Positions 8,518 to 16,395 of a stretch of 64,000 nt of DNA are shown here, piece after piece. The DNA is taken from assembly GCF_000974445.1 (NCBI RefSeq), contig NZ_BBOJ01000005.1, positions 62,001-126,000 on the forward strand, written 5' to 3'. Below the pieces are notes generated by a model, which did not search any database, was not told the origin of the DNA, and worked only from the letters and a program-made list of their open reading frames with translations. The position numbers and the translations under genes were made by a program. The first letter of the stretch is position 1, and each line of letters starts with the position of its first letter. The DNA is from Lentzea aerocolonigenes (GTDB lineage: Bacteria; Actinomycetota; Actinomycetes; Mycobacteriales; Pseudonocardiaceae).

Positions 8518-8533
8518 AACTAACCGGTTGGTT
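8518..8533. promoter_or_regulatory. TetR operator copy 1 (SDR side)
   Basis: AACTAACCGGTTGGTT, an imperfect palindrome matching the perfect copy at 8571-8586 in 13 of 16 positions. It is 12 bases upstream of the SDR start, placed to block its transcription. Confidence 0.75.
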
Positions 8534-8570
8534 GATTAGAATCAGGCAACCACGCCTTCGCTCGCTTGTC

Positions 8571-8586
8571 AACCAACTAGTTGGTT
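8571..8586. promoter_or_regulatory. TetR operator copy 2 (regulator side)
   Basis: AACCAACTAGTTGGTT is a perfect 16-bp palindrome 12 bases upstream of the TetR gene start. With the copy 53 bases away it suggests one repressor controlling both divergent genes. Confidence 0.8.
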
Positions 8587-8597
8587 AGACTGGCTGT

Positions 8598-9179
8598 GTG
8601 GTGAGGGACAAGAAAGCAACGAAGGCGAAGCTGCTGGAAGCGGCACTGACGGAGTTCGCCACCTACGGCATCGCGGGTGCGCGGGTGGACCGCATCGCGT
8701 CCAACGCGGGCTGCAACAAGGCGATGATCTACGCCTACTTCGGGAGCAAGGAGGATCTCTTCGAGGAGGTACTGAAGATCCAGATCGCCCGCGTGATCGA
8801 AGCTGTTCCCATCACGCCGGACGACCTGCCGGGCTACGCCGGTCGTCTGTTCGACACCTACGAGCGGCAGCCTGAACTGCTCAGGCTCGCCGGGTATCAC
8901 CGGCTCGAGAACGGCTTCGAGGCGATCAGCAAGGCCGAGGGTGACATGCACGTCGAGAAGGTGGCCGCGATCGCTGAGGCACAGCGCTCCGGCCGGCTGC
9001 CGGCGGAGTTCGAGGCCGAAGAGCTCCTAGGTCTCGTTGTCCACATGTCGATACTGGCGTTCTCCACCCCGGTTGCGACTCGCGCACTGGTCGTCAAAGC
9101 TGTGGCGCGGCTTGTGGGTCAGCGCGCCGAACAGCGGTTTGCTCACCGGACCGAAGATCAGCTCCGGCGCAGCAGGTAG
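8598..9179 (+). CDS. TetR-family transcriptional repressor
   Basis: 193 residues (GTG 8598 or the adjacent GTG 8601). N-terminal TetR HTH: LLEAALTEFATYGIAGARVD, then GCNKAMIYAYFGSKEDLF. The C-terminal ligand domain shares DDLPGYAGRLFDTYERQPEL with a second TetR protein in this window (50996-51532, HDLPGYAARLYDRQHEHPEF), so the two are paralogues. It diverges from the SDR gene, with a palindromic operator at each promoter. The 3' end overlaps cobF tail-to-tail by 22 bp. The inducer is unknown. Confidence 0.92.
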   Translation: MVRDKKATKAKLLEAALTEFATYGIAGARVDRIASNAGCNKAMIYAYFGSKEDLFEEVLKIQIARVIEAVPITPDDLPGYAGRLFDTYERQPELLRLAGYHRLENGFEAISKAEGDMHVEKVAAIAEAQRSGRLPAEFEAEELLGLVVHMSILAFSTPVATRALVVKAVARLVGQRAEQRFAHRTEDQLRRSR

Positions 9180-9901
9180 GTGTCCATGATCCAACCCTTG
9201 CGCGCACGGGCTTCCTCGCGCACCTCGCGGATCTTCGCGGCCACGTCCCCCACGCGCCCCGACACCAGGATCTGGTCCGGCATCCCGAGGTATGCGCCCC
9301 AGTAGATCCACGTGTCCGGGTCCACGCCCTCGAACGAGTACTTCGCGTCCAGCATCACGGCCACGTCGTCCACATCGGACGGCCACCCGGCGGCCAGCCT
9401 GCGGCCGGTCGTGATCTGCACGGGCTTGCCGACCTGGTTGAGCGACACCTTGTGGCCGGCCGTCAGTGCCGCGACGGACGTCACGCCCGGAATGACGTCC
9501 ACCGAGAACTCCGAACCGCGGGCCTGCAGGTCGTCGAGGATCGCCAGTGTCGAGTCGTACAGGGACGGGTCGCCCCACACCAGGAACGCGCCGACCTCGT
9601 CCTCACCCAGCTCCGACAGCAGTTCCAGGCACACGTCCGCCCTGGCACGGCGCCAGTCGTCGACCGCTGCCACGTAGTCGGTGGCACCGCGGTCGCGCTC
9701 CGGGTCCCTGCCCTCGACCCACCGGTACGGCCGCGTCACGTGTGCCGCCAGGATCGACGAACGCAGATCGACGAGCTCCTGCTTCACCGAACCCTTGTCC
9801 AGCACGAAGAACACGTCGACCGTCTGCAACGCCTTGACGGCCTGCACCGTCAGGTGGTCGGGGTTGCCCGCGCCGATACCGATGACCAGGATCTTTCGCA
9901 C
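9158..9901 (-). CDS. cobF: Precorrin-6A synthase (deacetylating)
   Basis: 247-residue SAM-dependent tetrapyrrole methylase. The N-terminus ILVIGIGAGNPDHLTVQAVK and the GDPSLYDSTL and DVIPGVTSVAALTAG segments are typical of the family; EFSVDVIPG and MLDAKYSFEG ... YWGAYLG match CobF specifically. In aerobic cobalamin synthesis CobF methylates C-1 of precorrin-5 and removes the acetyl group. No other cob genes are nearby, so it is a detached pathway gene, which is common for cobF in actinomycetes. It is convergent with and overlaps the TetR gene by 22 bp. Confidence 0.9.
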   Translation of the reverse strand: MRKILVIGIGAGNPDHLTVQAVKALQTVDVFFVLDKGSVKQELVDLRSSILAAHVTRPYRWVEGRDPERDRGATDYVAAVDDWRRARADVCLELLSELGEDEVGAFLVWGDPSLYDSTLAILDDLQARGSEFSVDVIPGVTSVAALTAGHKVSLNQVGKPVQITTGRRLAAGWPSDVDDVAVMLDAKYSFEGVDPDTWIYWGAYLGMPDQILVSGRVGDVAAKIREVREEARARKGWIMDTYLLRRS

Positions 9902-9940
9902 CGCGACACACTAACTCAGCCCATCAGTGCGGCCGTTCGA

Positions 9941-10582
9941 TCAGTGCGCCAGCACGTGCAGGATCCTGACCGGCTTCTTCGGTGCGCCGTCCAGCGTTCC
10001 GTCCGGCTGAGGCACGATCCCGGCCTTCACGATGCGGTCCAAGGTGTCCATGCCGAACGTGACGTGGCCCATCACCGTGTACACGGGCCGGATGTTGGCG
10101 AACGAGTGCACGATGAAGAACTCGCTGCCGTTGGTGCCCGGTCCCTGGTTGCCGTACGCGATCGTGCCGCGCGGGTAGGTCTCCTTGCCGGTGACCTCGT
10201 CGGCGAACCGGTAGCCGGGGCCGCCCTCCTCCGCCCGGTAGATGTCGCCGCACTGCAGCACGCCCAGGCGCGTGGTGTCGGTCAGGCGCCAGCACTGCGT
10301 CATCGTGTAGAACCAGCTCCGGGCCAGGTGCGCGAAGTTCGCCACGCCGCACGGGGCGTTGGCGCGGTCGAGGTCGGCGGCGACCACGCCGTAGTTCGTC
10401 ACGATGGTGACCTTCACGGTGCCGCGCGCGGGCACCACCGCGGGCGGTGGCTGGACCGGGCGGGCCGCCGGGTTCTCGGGCGTGGGGATGAACTCGCACT
10501 TCGCGGTCGGTGGGATGGCCGGTGCCGCGGAGGCGACCGGGGCGAGGACGACCATCATCAGGACAGCGAGCAGTAGCCTCAT
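9941..10582 (-). CDS. Secreted cyclophilin-type peptidyl-prolyl isomerase
   Basis: 213 residues. Signal peptide MRLLLAVLMMVVLAPVASAA, then a Pro-rich stretch to about residue 50 and a cyclophilin domain (VTIVTNYGVVAADLDRANAP, YRFADEVTG, RGTIAYGNQGPGTNGSEFFI, VMGHVTFGMDTLDRI). The NGSEFFI core matches active cyclophilins. It probably assists folding of exported proteins. A DUF2306 membrane protein gene lies 27 bp upstream in the same direction, so the two may be cotranscribed. Confidence 0.9.
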   Translation of the reverse strand: MRLLLAVLMMVVLAPVASAAPAIPPTAKCEFIPTPENPAARPVQPPPAVVPARGTVKVTIVTNYGVVAADLDRANAPCGVANFAHLARSWFYTMTQCWRLTDTTRLGVLQCGDIYRAEEGGPGYRFADEVTGKETYPRGTIAYGNQGPGTNGSEFFIVHSFANIRPVYTVMGHVTFGMDTLDRIVKAGIVPQPDGTLDGAPKKPVRILHVLAH

Positions 10583-10609
10583 GCGAACTGACCGTAGTCG
10601 TCGCGGGCC

Positions 10610-11263
10610 TCACGCGGGAACGGTTTCTCGCTGCACGGCACGGCGCCGCGGCTTGCGTTCCAGCCACCACTGCGAGATCAGCAGCGGGATCGTCCAGCCC
10701 GTCCACGTCGAGATCCCCGCGATCGTGGTCGGCAGGTCCGCCTCCGGCACGTGGTCGGCCAGCAGCAGGAACGCGAGCACGCCCCAGATCCGGTTGGTGA
10801 TGATCGAGACGGTCAGGGCGAAGCTGCGGATCATCCACTTGCGGTGGTCGCGGAACTGTCGTTGCCTCGCCGCACGCCACGCCAGCCACGTGAACGTCAG
10901 CCACAGCGCGGCCAACAGCACGTTGCTCACCTGAGCGACCGGGCCGAACGGGGTCATCCAGCCGATGATCAGCCCGGCCAGACCGGCTGGCAGCACGCCT
11001 GCCACCACGTACACGCGGCCGATCCGGCGGTGCCACGCGGGGAAGCGGCCGCGGAACCACGGCCAGATCTGCACGACGCACGTCAGGATCGCGATCGACG
11101 CGCAGACGACGTGCACCACGAGCAGGGGGTAGTGCGGCCCCCAGTCCGACTGCACCCGTGCCTGCACGCGGTCACCGGTCAGATACGGCGGCAGCGAGAA
11201 CGCAACGAACGCCACCACCACAAAGGCCAACGGGCCCACCCAAGGCTTGCGCAACCACGTCAT
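10610..11263 (-). CDS. DUF2306 membrane protein
   Basis: 217 residues with about five or six hydrophobic spans (PLAFVVVAFVAFSLPPYL; LLVVHVVCASIAILTCVVQI; a span near GVLPAGLAGLIIG; NVLLAALWLTFTWLA; IWGVLAFLLLADHV). The HRRIGRVYV motif after span 2 and the DHRKWMIRSF loop are typical of DUF2306 proteins. The function of this family is not established. It is upstream of the secreted cyclophilin gene, and the C-terminus is a basic tail RKPRRRAVQRE. Confidence 0.8.
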   Translation of the reverse strand: MTWLRKPWVGPLAFVVVAFVAFSLPPYLTGDRVQARVQSDWGPHYPLLVVHVVCASIAILTCVVQIWPWFRGRFPAWHRRIGRVYVVAGVLPAGLAGLIIGWMTPFGPVAQVSNVLLAALWLTFTWLAWRAARQRQFRDHRKWMIRSFALTVSIITNRIWGVLAFLLLADHVPEADLPTTIAGISTWTGWTIPLLISQWWLERKPRRRAVQRETVPA

Positions 11264-11320
11264 GAACGCAGCTTCTGCGGCGCCGCTTACCGATCACGCA
11301 CCGATCGCTGACGTGGCCTT

Positions 11321-11378
11321 CTGACACCTCGCTGACAGCAGCTGTCAGGTCGCTGTGAGTGCGCATCAGCAGTGTCAG
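11321..11378. promoter_or_regulatory. Repeated CTGACA/TGTCAG half-sites upstream of NlpC/P60 gene
   Basis: CTGACA begins at 11321 and 11332; TGTCAG occurs at 11343-11348 and 11373-11378. The inner pair forms a perfect inverted repeat, CTGACAGC at 11332-11339 and GCTGTCAG at 11341-11348, around one base. The first two sites are 11 bp apart, one helical turn. The remaining gap (11264-11483) shows no gene. A repressor or activator binding cooperatively here is plausible. Confidence 0.55.
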
Positions 11379-11483
11379 GGCCATGGAGCCGGGGCCGCCC
11401 GGCAACCCGAGGGGGCTCGCCGTGACCGGCTACATCACCGACTGACTTTCCTTGCCGCACAAGCAGTTCGAAGAGGGAGCAGC

Positions 11484-11519
11484 ATGTCTGACCCGAGAGC
11501 GACGGACCGGAGGTGCTGA
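11484..11519 (+). CDS. 11-codon upstream ORF coupled to the NlpC/P60 gene
   Basis: ATG 11484 follows GAGGGAG and encodes MSDPRATDRRC; its TGA (11517-11519) overlaps the GTG start (11513) of the next gene in another frame. The strong ribosome site belongs to this short frame, while the large gene has none at a usable distance, so reinitiation after the short peptide is likely. The alternative is a base-level error joining the two frames. Confidence 0.5.
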   Translation: MSDPRATDRRC

Positions 11520-12403
11520 ACCTCCGCAAGTCCGCGTTGACCGCGGTCACCGCCTTGGCCGTGCTCGTGCCGCTGGTGAGCACCGGCACGGCCCAGGCGG
11601 AGGTCCGCACGTTCACCGCCACGACCGCCCTCGACGGCCGCACCGTCAAGGACCCCGGCGTGCCCGTAGGTCAGAAGCGCGTGGCCGACATGTACCTCAA
11701 GGGCGAGAAGGTCGACGTCGTCTGCCAGGACACCGGTCCCGAGTACGGCGGCAAGAAGATCTGGGACTTCACCACCGACAACCTGTGGGTGCCCGACAAC
11801 TACGTCAAGACCGGCACCGACGGGTTCGTGCAGGACCTGCCGCGTTGCGGCACCGACGGCATCGAACCCGGCCAGGCACCGCCCGGCAACGCGGTCCACG
11901 GCCGCAGCAACGGTCCGGCGGGTCCGGCGACCGGCACCAACGCCGAGAAGGTCCAACGGGTGATCGACACCGCGAAGTCCCAGATCGGCAAGGGATTCCT
12001 CTACTCGTGGGGTGCGGGCGGCAAGGGCGGGGCGTCGTACGGCGTCCACCACTACCCGGACAACGACCCGTCGCAGGGCGATGACTACCACCGCCTCGGC
12101 TTCGACTGCTCCGGACTGACGCTCTACGCGTTCTGGAAGGGCGCCGGCGTCGACATCGGTGCGTGGACCGGCGCGCAGAACGTCAAGGGCCGCGCGGTGG
12201 CGATGGCCGATCGCAAGCCGGGCGACCTCGTGTTCTGGGGACGTTCGGACAACGACGAGGACGCGACCACGCACGTCGCGCTCTACCTGGGCGACAACAA
12301 GATCCTGGAGGCCGCGCCGCCGCGTGACGGCAGGAGCGTCCGGATCAGCGAGCTGAACAGCCACGGAACGCCGTATTCCGAGGTCCGCCGGATCTTCGGG
12401 TGA
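11513..12403 (+). CDS. Secreted NlpC/P60 peptidoglycan endopeptidase
   Basis: 296 residues from GTG 11513. Signal peptide LNLRKSALTAVTALAVLVPL ... TAQA. A ~110-residue N-terminal region (TFTATTALDGRTVKDPGV; DMYLKGEKVDVVCQDTGPEY) looks like a small beta, SH3-like wall-binding part. The catalytic NlpC/P60 domain from about 145 has Cys in FDCSGLTLYAF, His in THVALYLGD and a polar third residue in the ILEAAPPRDG segment. It cleaves within cell-wall stem peptides. An M23 peptidase gene follows 14 bases later, so the two wall hydrolases are probably one transcript. Confidence 0.92.
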   Translation: MLNLRKSALTAVTALAVLVPLVSTGTAQAEVRTFTATTALDGRTVKDPGVPVGQKRVADMYLKGEKVDVVCQDTGPEYGGKKIWDFTTDNLWVPDNYVKTGTDGFVQDLPRCGTDGIEPGQAPPGNAVHGRSNGPAGPATGTNAEKVQRVIDTAKSQIGKGFLYSWGAGGKGGASYGVHHYPDNDPSQGDDYHRLGFDCSGLTLYAFWKGAGVDIGAWTGAQNVKGRAVAMADRKPGDLVFWGRSDNDEDATTHVALYLGDNKILEAAPPRDGRSVRISELNSHGTPYSEVRRIFG

Positions 12404-12417
12404 ACGAGGGGAAGTCC

Positions 12418-13284
12418 ATGAGCGTCAAGAGAGTGCTGTCCGCGGTGGCGGGCCTGGCGATCGGCCTGGGCGTGCTCGTGGTCGGTGGCCCGCAGGCCTC
12501 CGCCGCGACCAACTGGCAGATGCCGTTCCCGTGTGGACAGACGTGGACCGGTCAGACCCGCGGTCCGAACGACACCCACCCGCACAACCCGTTGGAGGCC
12601 ATCGATTTCAGCCGCGCCGACGCCCAGGGCGACGTGGTCGTCGCGTCCGCGGCGGGCAAGGTCAAGCGGGTCGAGAACCGCGGCAACGAGAGCTACGGCC
12701 GCTGGATCGAGATCGACCACGGCAGCGGCTGGACCACCCGCTACGCCCACCTGTCCGTGCAGAGCGTCTCGGTCGGCCAGAGCGTCTCGCAGGGCCAGAA
12801 GATCGGCAACGTCGGCAACACCGGCAACTCGAGCGGCCCGCACCTGCACTTCGAACAGCTCAAGGACGGTGACCCCAAGCGAGTCGTCCTGAACGGCGCC
12901 CAGGTGCACTACTACGGCGCGCGGAGCTACAAGAGCAACAACTGCGGCGGCGGTGGCTCCACCAACCCGTACACGCCGGAAGAGGCGTGCGGCGACGGCT
13001 ACAAGGTGATCGACGGCGCCAACGTCGTCGGTGCCCGCGTTTCCCTGCTGTACAACGCTTCCAACGGGTACAACTGCGTGGTGGCGATCAAGACGACGAA
13101 GATCGGCACGGCGACCGACGTCGGCGCGTTCCTCGAGGTGCAGGGTTCGGCCCGCACGACCGACCGCGACGAGTACGGCTACTACGCCGGTCCGGTGAAG
13201 AAGAAGGCCGCCGACAAGTGCGTGAAGTGGGGCGGCATGGTCGGTTCCTCCAGCTACACCAGTGGTTTCGAGCACTGCGACTGA
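12418..13284 (+). CDS. Secreted M23-family metalloendopeptidase
   Basis: 288 residues from ATG 12418 (AGGGGAAG upstream); an in-frame GTG at 12400 overlaps the preceding stop but lacks a ribosome site. Signal peptide KRVLSAVAGLAIGLGVLVVG ... ASAA. LytM-type zinc domain: NPLEAIDFS with its Asp, the GSGWTTRYAHLS strand and HxH in GPHLHFEQ. A conserved ~95-residue C-terminal domain (EACGDGYKVIDGA to the end) with paired Cys resembles the beta domain seen in secreted actinomycete enzymes. It acts with the upstream NlpC/P60 protein on peptidoglycan. The stop abuts the stop of the convergent AfsR-like gene with no gap. Confidence 0.92.
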   Translation: MSVKRVLSAVAGLAIGLGVLVVGGPQASAATNWQMPFPCGQTWTGQTRGPNDTHPHNPLEAIDFSRADAQGDVVVASAAGKVKRVENRGNESYGRWIEIDHGSGWTTRYAHLSVQSVSVGQSVSQGQKIGNVGNTGNSSGPHLHFEQLKDGDPKRVVLNGAQVHYYGARSYKSNNCGGGGSTNPYTPEEACGDGYKVIDGANVVGARVSLLYNASNGYNCVVAIKTTKIGTATDVGAFLEVQGSARTTDRDEYGYYAGPVKKKAADKCVKWGGMVGSSSYTSGFEHCD

Positions 13285-15957
13285 TCAGCTGACCAGACTG
13301 TCCAACAGGTTGTCCCTCCGCAGACCGGGTGTGCCGAGCAGTTCGGCCGCCCGGTCCGCGTGCTTGTACCGTCCTGCCTCGGCCAGCACGAGGTGCGCGA
13401 CACCCTCGCCGTAGCGGTCGCCGCGAGCGCTCGTGATCTCCAGACAGCGCTCGGCGTCCTGCCTCGCCTCAGTCGGCTTCCCTTGAGCCAGAAGAACTTT
13501 CGCCCGGCACAGCAACGCCTGCCACTCGTCGTTGTGCTCGCCCGTCACCCGGCACAGCTCGATGCACTCGCCCAGCGCCGCCTCGGCCTCGTCCAACCGG
13601 CCGAGCTTGAACAGCGCCTGTCCCTGTGAGGCCAGCGCATACGCCGTTCCCGCGGCGTCCTGGTGTGCACGGGCGTGCCGCAAACTCTCCACCGCGGCCA
13701 GGAGCGCCTCGTCGTAGGCACCGGCCACCTGGTGGACCTGGGCCAGCGCCGAGAGCGGAACCCGTTGTGCGCCAGCGGGTCCGTGGTCCGCGGTGAGCAC
13801 GATGGCCTGCCGCAGCGTTTTCTCGGCCGCGTCGAGCTCACCCGTCTCGCGTTGGATCGTGCCGATGCCGGTGAGCGCACGGCCTCGGCCGAACGGGTCG
13901 TCGGCGCGTGCTTCGAGGACTTCTTCCAGCTGGGCGCGGGCCGTGGCGAACTCGCCGATCCTGCGGTTCGCGGCCGACCGCACCAGAAGTGCGGTCTCCG
14001 CGGCCTGCGAGGTGCCGATGGTCTGCGCCGCCTCGTGCGCGATGCGGCCCAGTTCGATCAGGTCGGCGACTCTGTCCTGTTTGAACAGGTGCGGGTACAG
14101 CATGTGCGCGATCGCCAGGGCGTGCTCCGCGAGTCCCGGTTCCGCCACGGTCGATCGGGCCGCCGCGAGGAGGTTCTCGGCCTCCTCCGTCAGCCACTGC
14201 AACGGCTCGTCGATGTCCTGCCGGGGGTCGGTGTTCGTGAGCGCGCCGTACGCGTGCGGGCGCAGCTTTCGCAGTGCCGCGGCCAAAGTCTCGCGGTACT
14301 GCGTGAGCGCGCGGGTGAGGGCGTCGTGCTTCTCGTCGTTCACGTGCTCGGCGCCGAACAGCCTGAGCAGGTCGTGCACCCGGTACCGCTCGGGGCCGCA
14401 CGGTTCCACGAGCTTGGCGTCCACCAACGGGTCCAGCGCGCGGTCGACGTCGTCCTGCCCGAGCAACGCCCGCGCGGCCTGCTCGCTCACGGTGGGCACG
14501 TTGAGGCAGCACAACAACGTGAACGCCCTGGTGGAGCCCGCGTTCAGGCCCTCGAAGCCCAGCTGGAAGCTCGACCGCACGCCGAGGTCGTCGAAGTTCA
14601 GCTCGTCCAGCCGGTGCCGCTGGTCCGCGAGCCTCCTCGCGAACGTCGCGGTCGTCCAGTCCGGCCTCGAACGCAGCCGCGCGGCCGCGATCGTCAGGGC
14701 CAGCGGCAGGTGGTCGCACGCCCTCGCGACCTGCCTGGCCGCCTCGCTGTCGTCGCCCAGGAGCTTGATCGCGTCGTCCTCCGGCAACGGGCCGAGCCGC
14801 ACGTGCCGCGCGCTGAGCGTGGCCAGCATGCGCCGGCTCGTGATCAGCACCGTCGAACCGGCGTCGCCCGGCAGCAGCGGACCGACCTGCGCCGCGTCCA
14901 CCGCGTTGTCCAGCAGGATCAGCACCTCGCGCCGCGCGAGGGTCGACCGGTAGAGCGCCGCGGCCTCGGAGGTGTCGGTGGGCACCGCGAGCGGTGGTGT
15001 GCCGAGCGCGCGCAGGAACCGTCTGATCACCTCGGCGGGGGAGAGCGGCGCGCGGCCCGGCGTGGCGCCGTGCAGGTCCACGTACAGCTGCCCGTCGGGG
15101 AAGCGGGCGGCCATCGCGTGCGCGGCCGCGGTGGCCAGTGCGCTCTTGCCCTGCCCTCCCGGTCCGTGCACGGCGATCACGTGCTCGGACGTGCCCGTGA
15201 TCAGCTCGATCTCCGCGCGGCGCCCGACGAACGGTTCCGGCGCCTTCGGCAGCTCGCGCGGCACGGCCGGGATGTCGCCCTGCAGGATCGCCGCGTGCAG
15301 GTCCTTGAGCTCCTGGCCGGGATCGAGCCCGAGCTCGTCGGCGAGCAGCCGCCTGCCCTCGTCGTACGTCCTGAGCGCGTCCGCCTGCCGTCCGCCGCGG
15401 TGCAGCGCCACCATGAGGGCGCCCCGCAACCGTTCCCGCGTCGGGTGCTGCGTGACGTACCCGGTCAGCTCGCCGATCACTTCGTGGTGGCGGCCGTCCT
15501 TGAGCGCCTTGTCGACGCGGCGCTCGATCGCTGCGAGCCGCTCCTCCTCCAGCTGGTTCGCGAACTGGGTGTTGGTGGTCAGCTCGACCAGCGCCGGCCC
15601 GCGCCAGTGGCTCAGCGCCTCGTCGGGGTCCCGCGCGTCCCGGAAGAGCTGCAGGTCGAGCGACCGGTCGGGGATGTCGAGCCGGTACCCCTGGTGCGAC
15701 CACTCCAGCGACACCCCCGGAAGGTCCTTCAACGCCCTCCTGAGCTGCGAGACGTGCACCTGGACGGCCTTGCGCGCACTGACGGGCGGATCGCCGTCCC
15801 ACAGGATCGACATCAGGTGGTCGACGCTCACGGTCTGGCCGGCGTGCAGGAGCAGCAGAACGAGGACCTGGCGCGGCTGGCCTGCGGGAATGCGCACGTC
15901 CCGCCGCCCGTGCGTGACGAGCAGCGGCCCAAGCACCCCGAACCGAACGCCGTCCAC
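13285..15957 (-). CDS. AfsR/SARP-family regulator with NB-ARC and TPR domains
   Basis: About 890 residues from GTG 15957; the frame is open to 16038 but homology begins at VRFGVLGPLLV. In order: OmpR-type winged helix (PRQVLVLLLLHAGQTVSVDH, VHVSQLRRALKD), a bacterial transcriptional activation domain to about residue 260, an NB-ARC ATPase with Walker A HGPGGQGKSALAT and LLDNAVDA as Walker B, then TPR-like helical repeats to the end. Such proteins activate secondary-metabolite or differentiation genes and are often phosphorylated by Ser/Thr kinases. No biosynthetic cluster is beside it. Its target is unknown. Confidence 0.9.
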   Translation of the reverse strand: MDGVRFGVLGPLLVTHGRRDVRIPAGQPRQVLVLLLLHAGQTVSVDHLMSILWDGDPPVSARKAVQVHVSQLRRALKDLPGVSLEWSHQGYRLDIPDRSLDLQLFRDARDPDEALSHWRGPALVELTTNTQFANQLEEERLAAIERRVDKALKDGRHHEVIGELTGYVTQHPTRERLRGALMVALHRGGRQADALRTYDEGRRLLADELGLDPGQELKDLHAAILQGDIPAVPRELPKAPEPFVGRRAEIELITGTSEHVIAVHGPGGQGKSALATAAAHAMAARFPDGQLYVDLHGATPGRAPLSPAEVIRRFLRALGTPPLAVPTDTSEAAALYRSTLARREVLILLDNAVDAAQVGPLLPGDAGSTVLITSRRMLATLSARHVRLGPLPEDDAIKLLGDDSEAARQVARACDHLPLALTIAAARLRSRPDWTTATFARRLADQRHRLDELNFDDLGVRSSFQLGFEGLNAGSTRAFTLLCCLNVPTVSEQAARALLGQDDVDRALDPLVDAKLVEPCGPERYRVHDLLRLFGAEHVNDEKHDALTRALTQYRETLAAALRKLRPHAYGALTNTDPRQDIDEPLQWLTEEAENLLAAARSTVAEPGLAEHALAIAHMLYPHLFKQDRVADLIELGRIAHEAAQTIGTSQAAETALLVRSAANRRIGEFATARAQLEEVLEARADDPFGRGRALTGIGTIQRETGELDAAEKTLRQAIVLTADHGPAGAQRVPLSALAQVHQVAGAYDEALLAAVESLRHARAHQDAAGTAYALASQGQALFKLGRLDEAEAALGECIELCRVTGEHNDEWQALLCRAKVLLAQGKPTEARQDAERCLEITSARGDRYGEGVAHLVLAEAGRYKHADRAAELLGTPGLRRDNLLDSLVS

Positions 15958-16395
15958 GGCCTCCACGATAGTCCGTTGATCACCCGCTCTCACCGCATCC
16001 ACAGTGGACGGACCCGCGACTCGTGACCGGGTGTGCAAACTTCGGGTGGAAAGAGCGCGGCGATGACATGCGACATGAACTCGGACCGTCTGACCAACGG
16101 ATCAGAAATGTTCTGGATGCGCCCCGGGTGTCCGCCAACAGGTCGAAGGCGCGAGCGTGGAAGCGCTCCCGGTGGCACGAGGTGTGCGAATCGCCGTCGA
16201 GCAGCGAAAAGTCGTGCAAAAATCGTTCGGGGGCAACACGCGCGGGAGGAACGGCGACACAGCGAAAACAGAACAGTGATTTGCGGTAGCGTCCGTATTA
16301 GTGGGTCACCTCATTGGAGTAACGGCGGTGCCGCGATCATCCCAAGTCGGGCATCATCACCTGGCTCGACCAAGTCGTAGAACGAGGGGTCTCGT
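15958..16395. other. Intergenic region between divergent regulator and GGDEF genes
   Basis: 438 bp, less GC-rich than its surroundings, holding the promoters of the AfsR-like and GGDEF genes. Short open frames exist (for example 16023-16289) but lack ribosome sites and codon bias. I see no convincing operator or RNA structure. Confidence 0.6.

Noticed and set aside
11264-11512. A cyclic di-AMP (ydaO) or SAM riboswitch before the NlpC/P60 gene
   Set aside because: Such switches often precede actinomycete wall-hydrolase genes, and CCGGCAACCC is present, but the conserved core of the ydaO class and the other SAM-switch elements could not be found.
13663-16026. A 787-residue plus-strand open frame
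   Set aside because: Antisense to the AfsR-like regulator; no motif and biased composition.
16023-16289. A small gene upstream of the GGDEF gene
   Set aside because: No ribosome site or recognisable composition; overlaps the regulator's 5' region.
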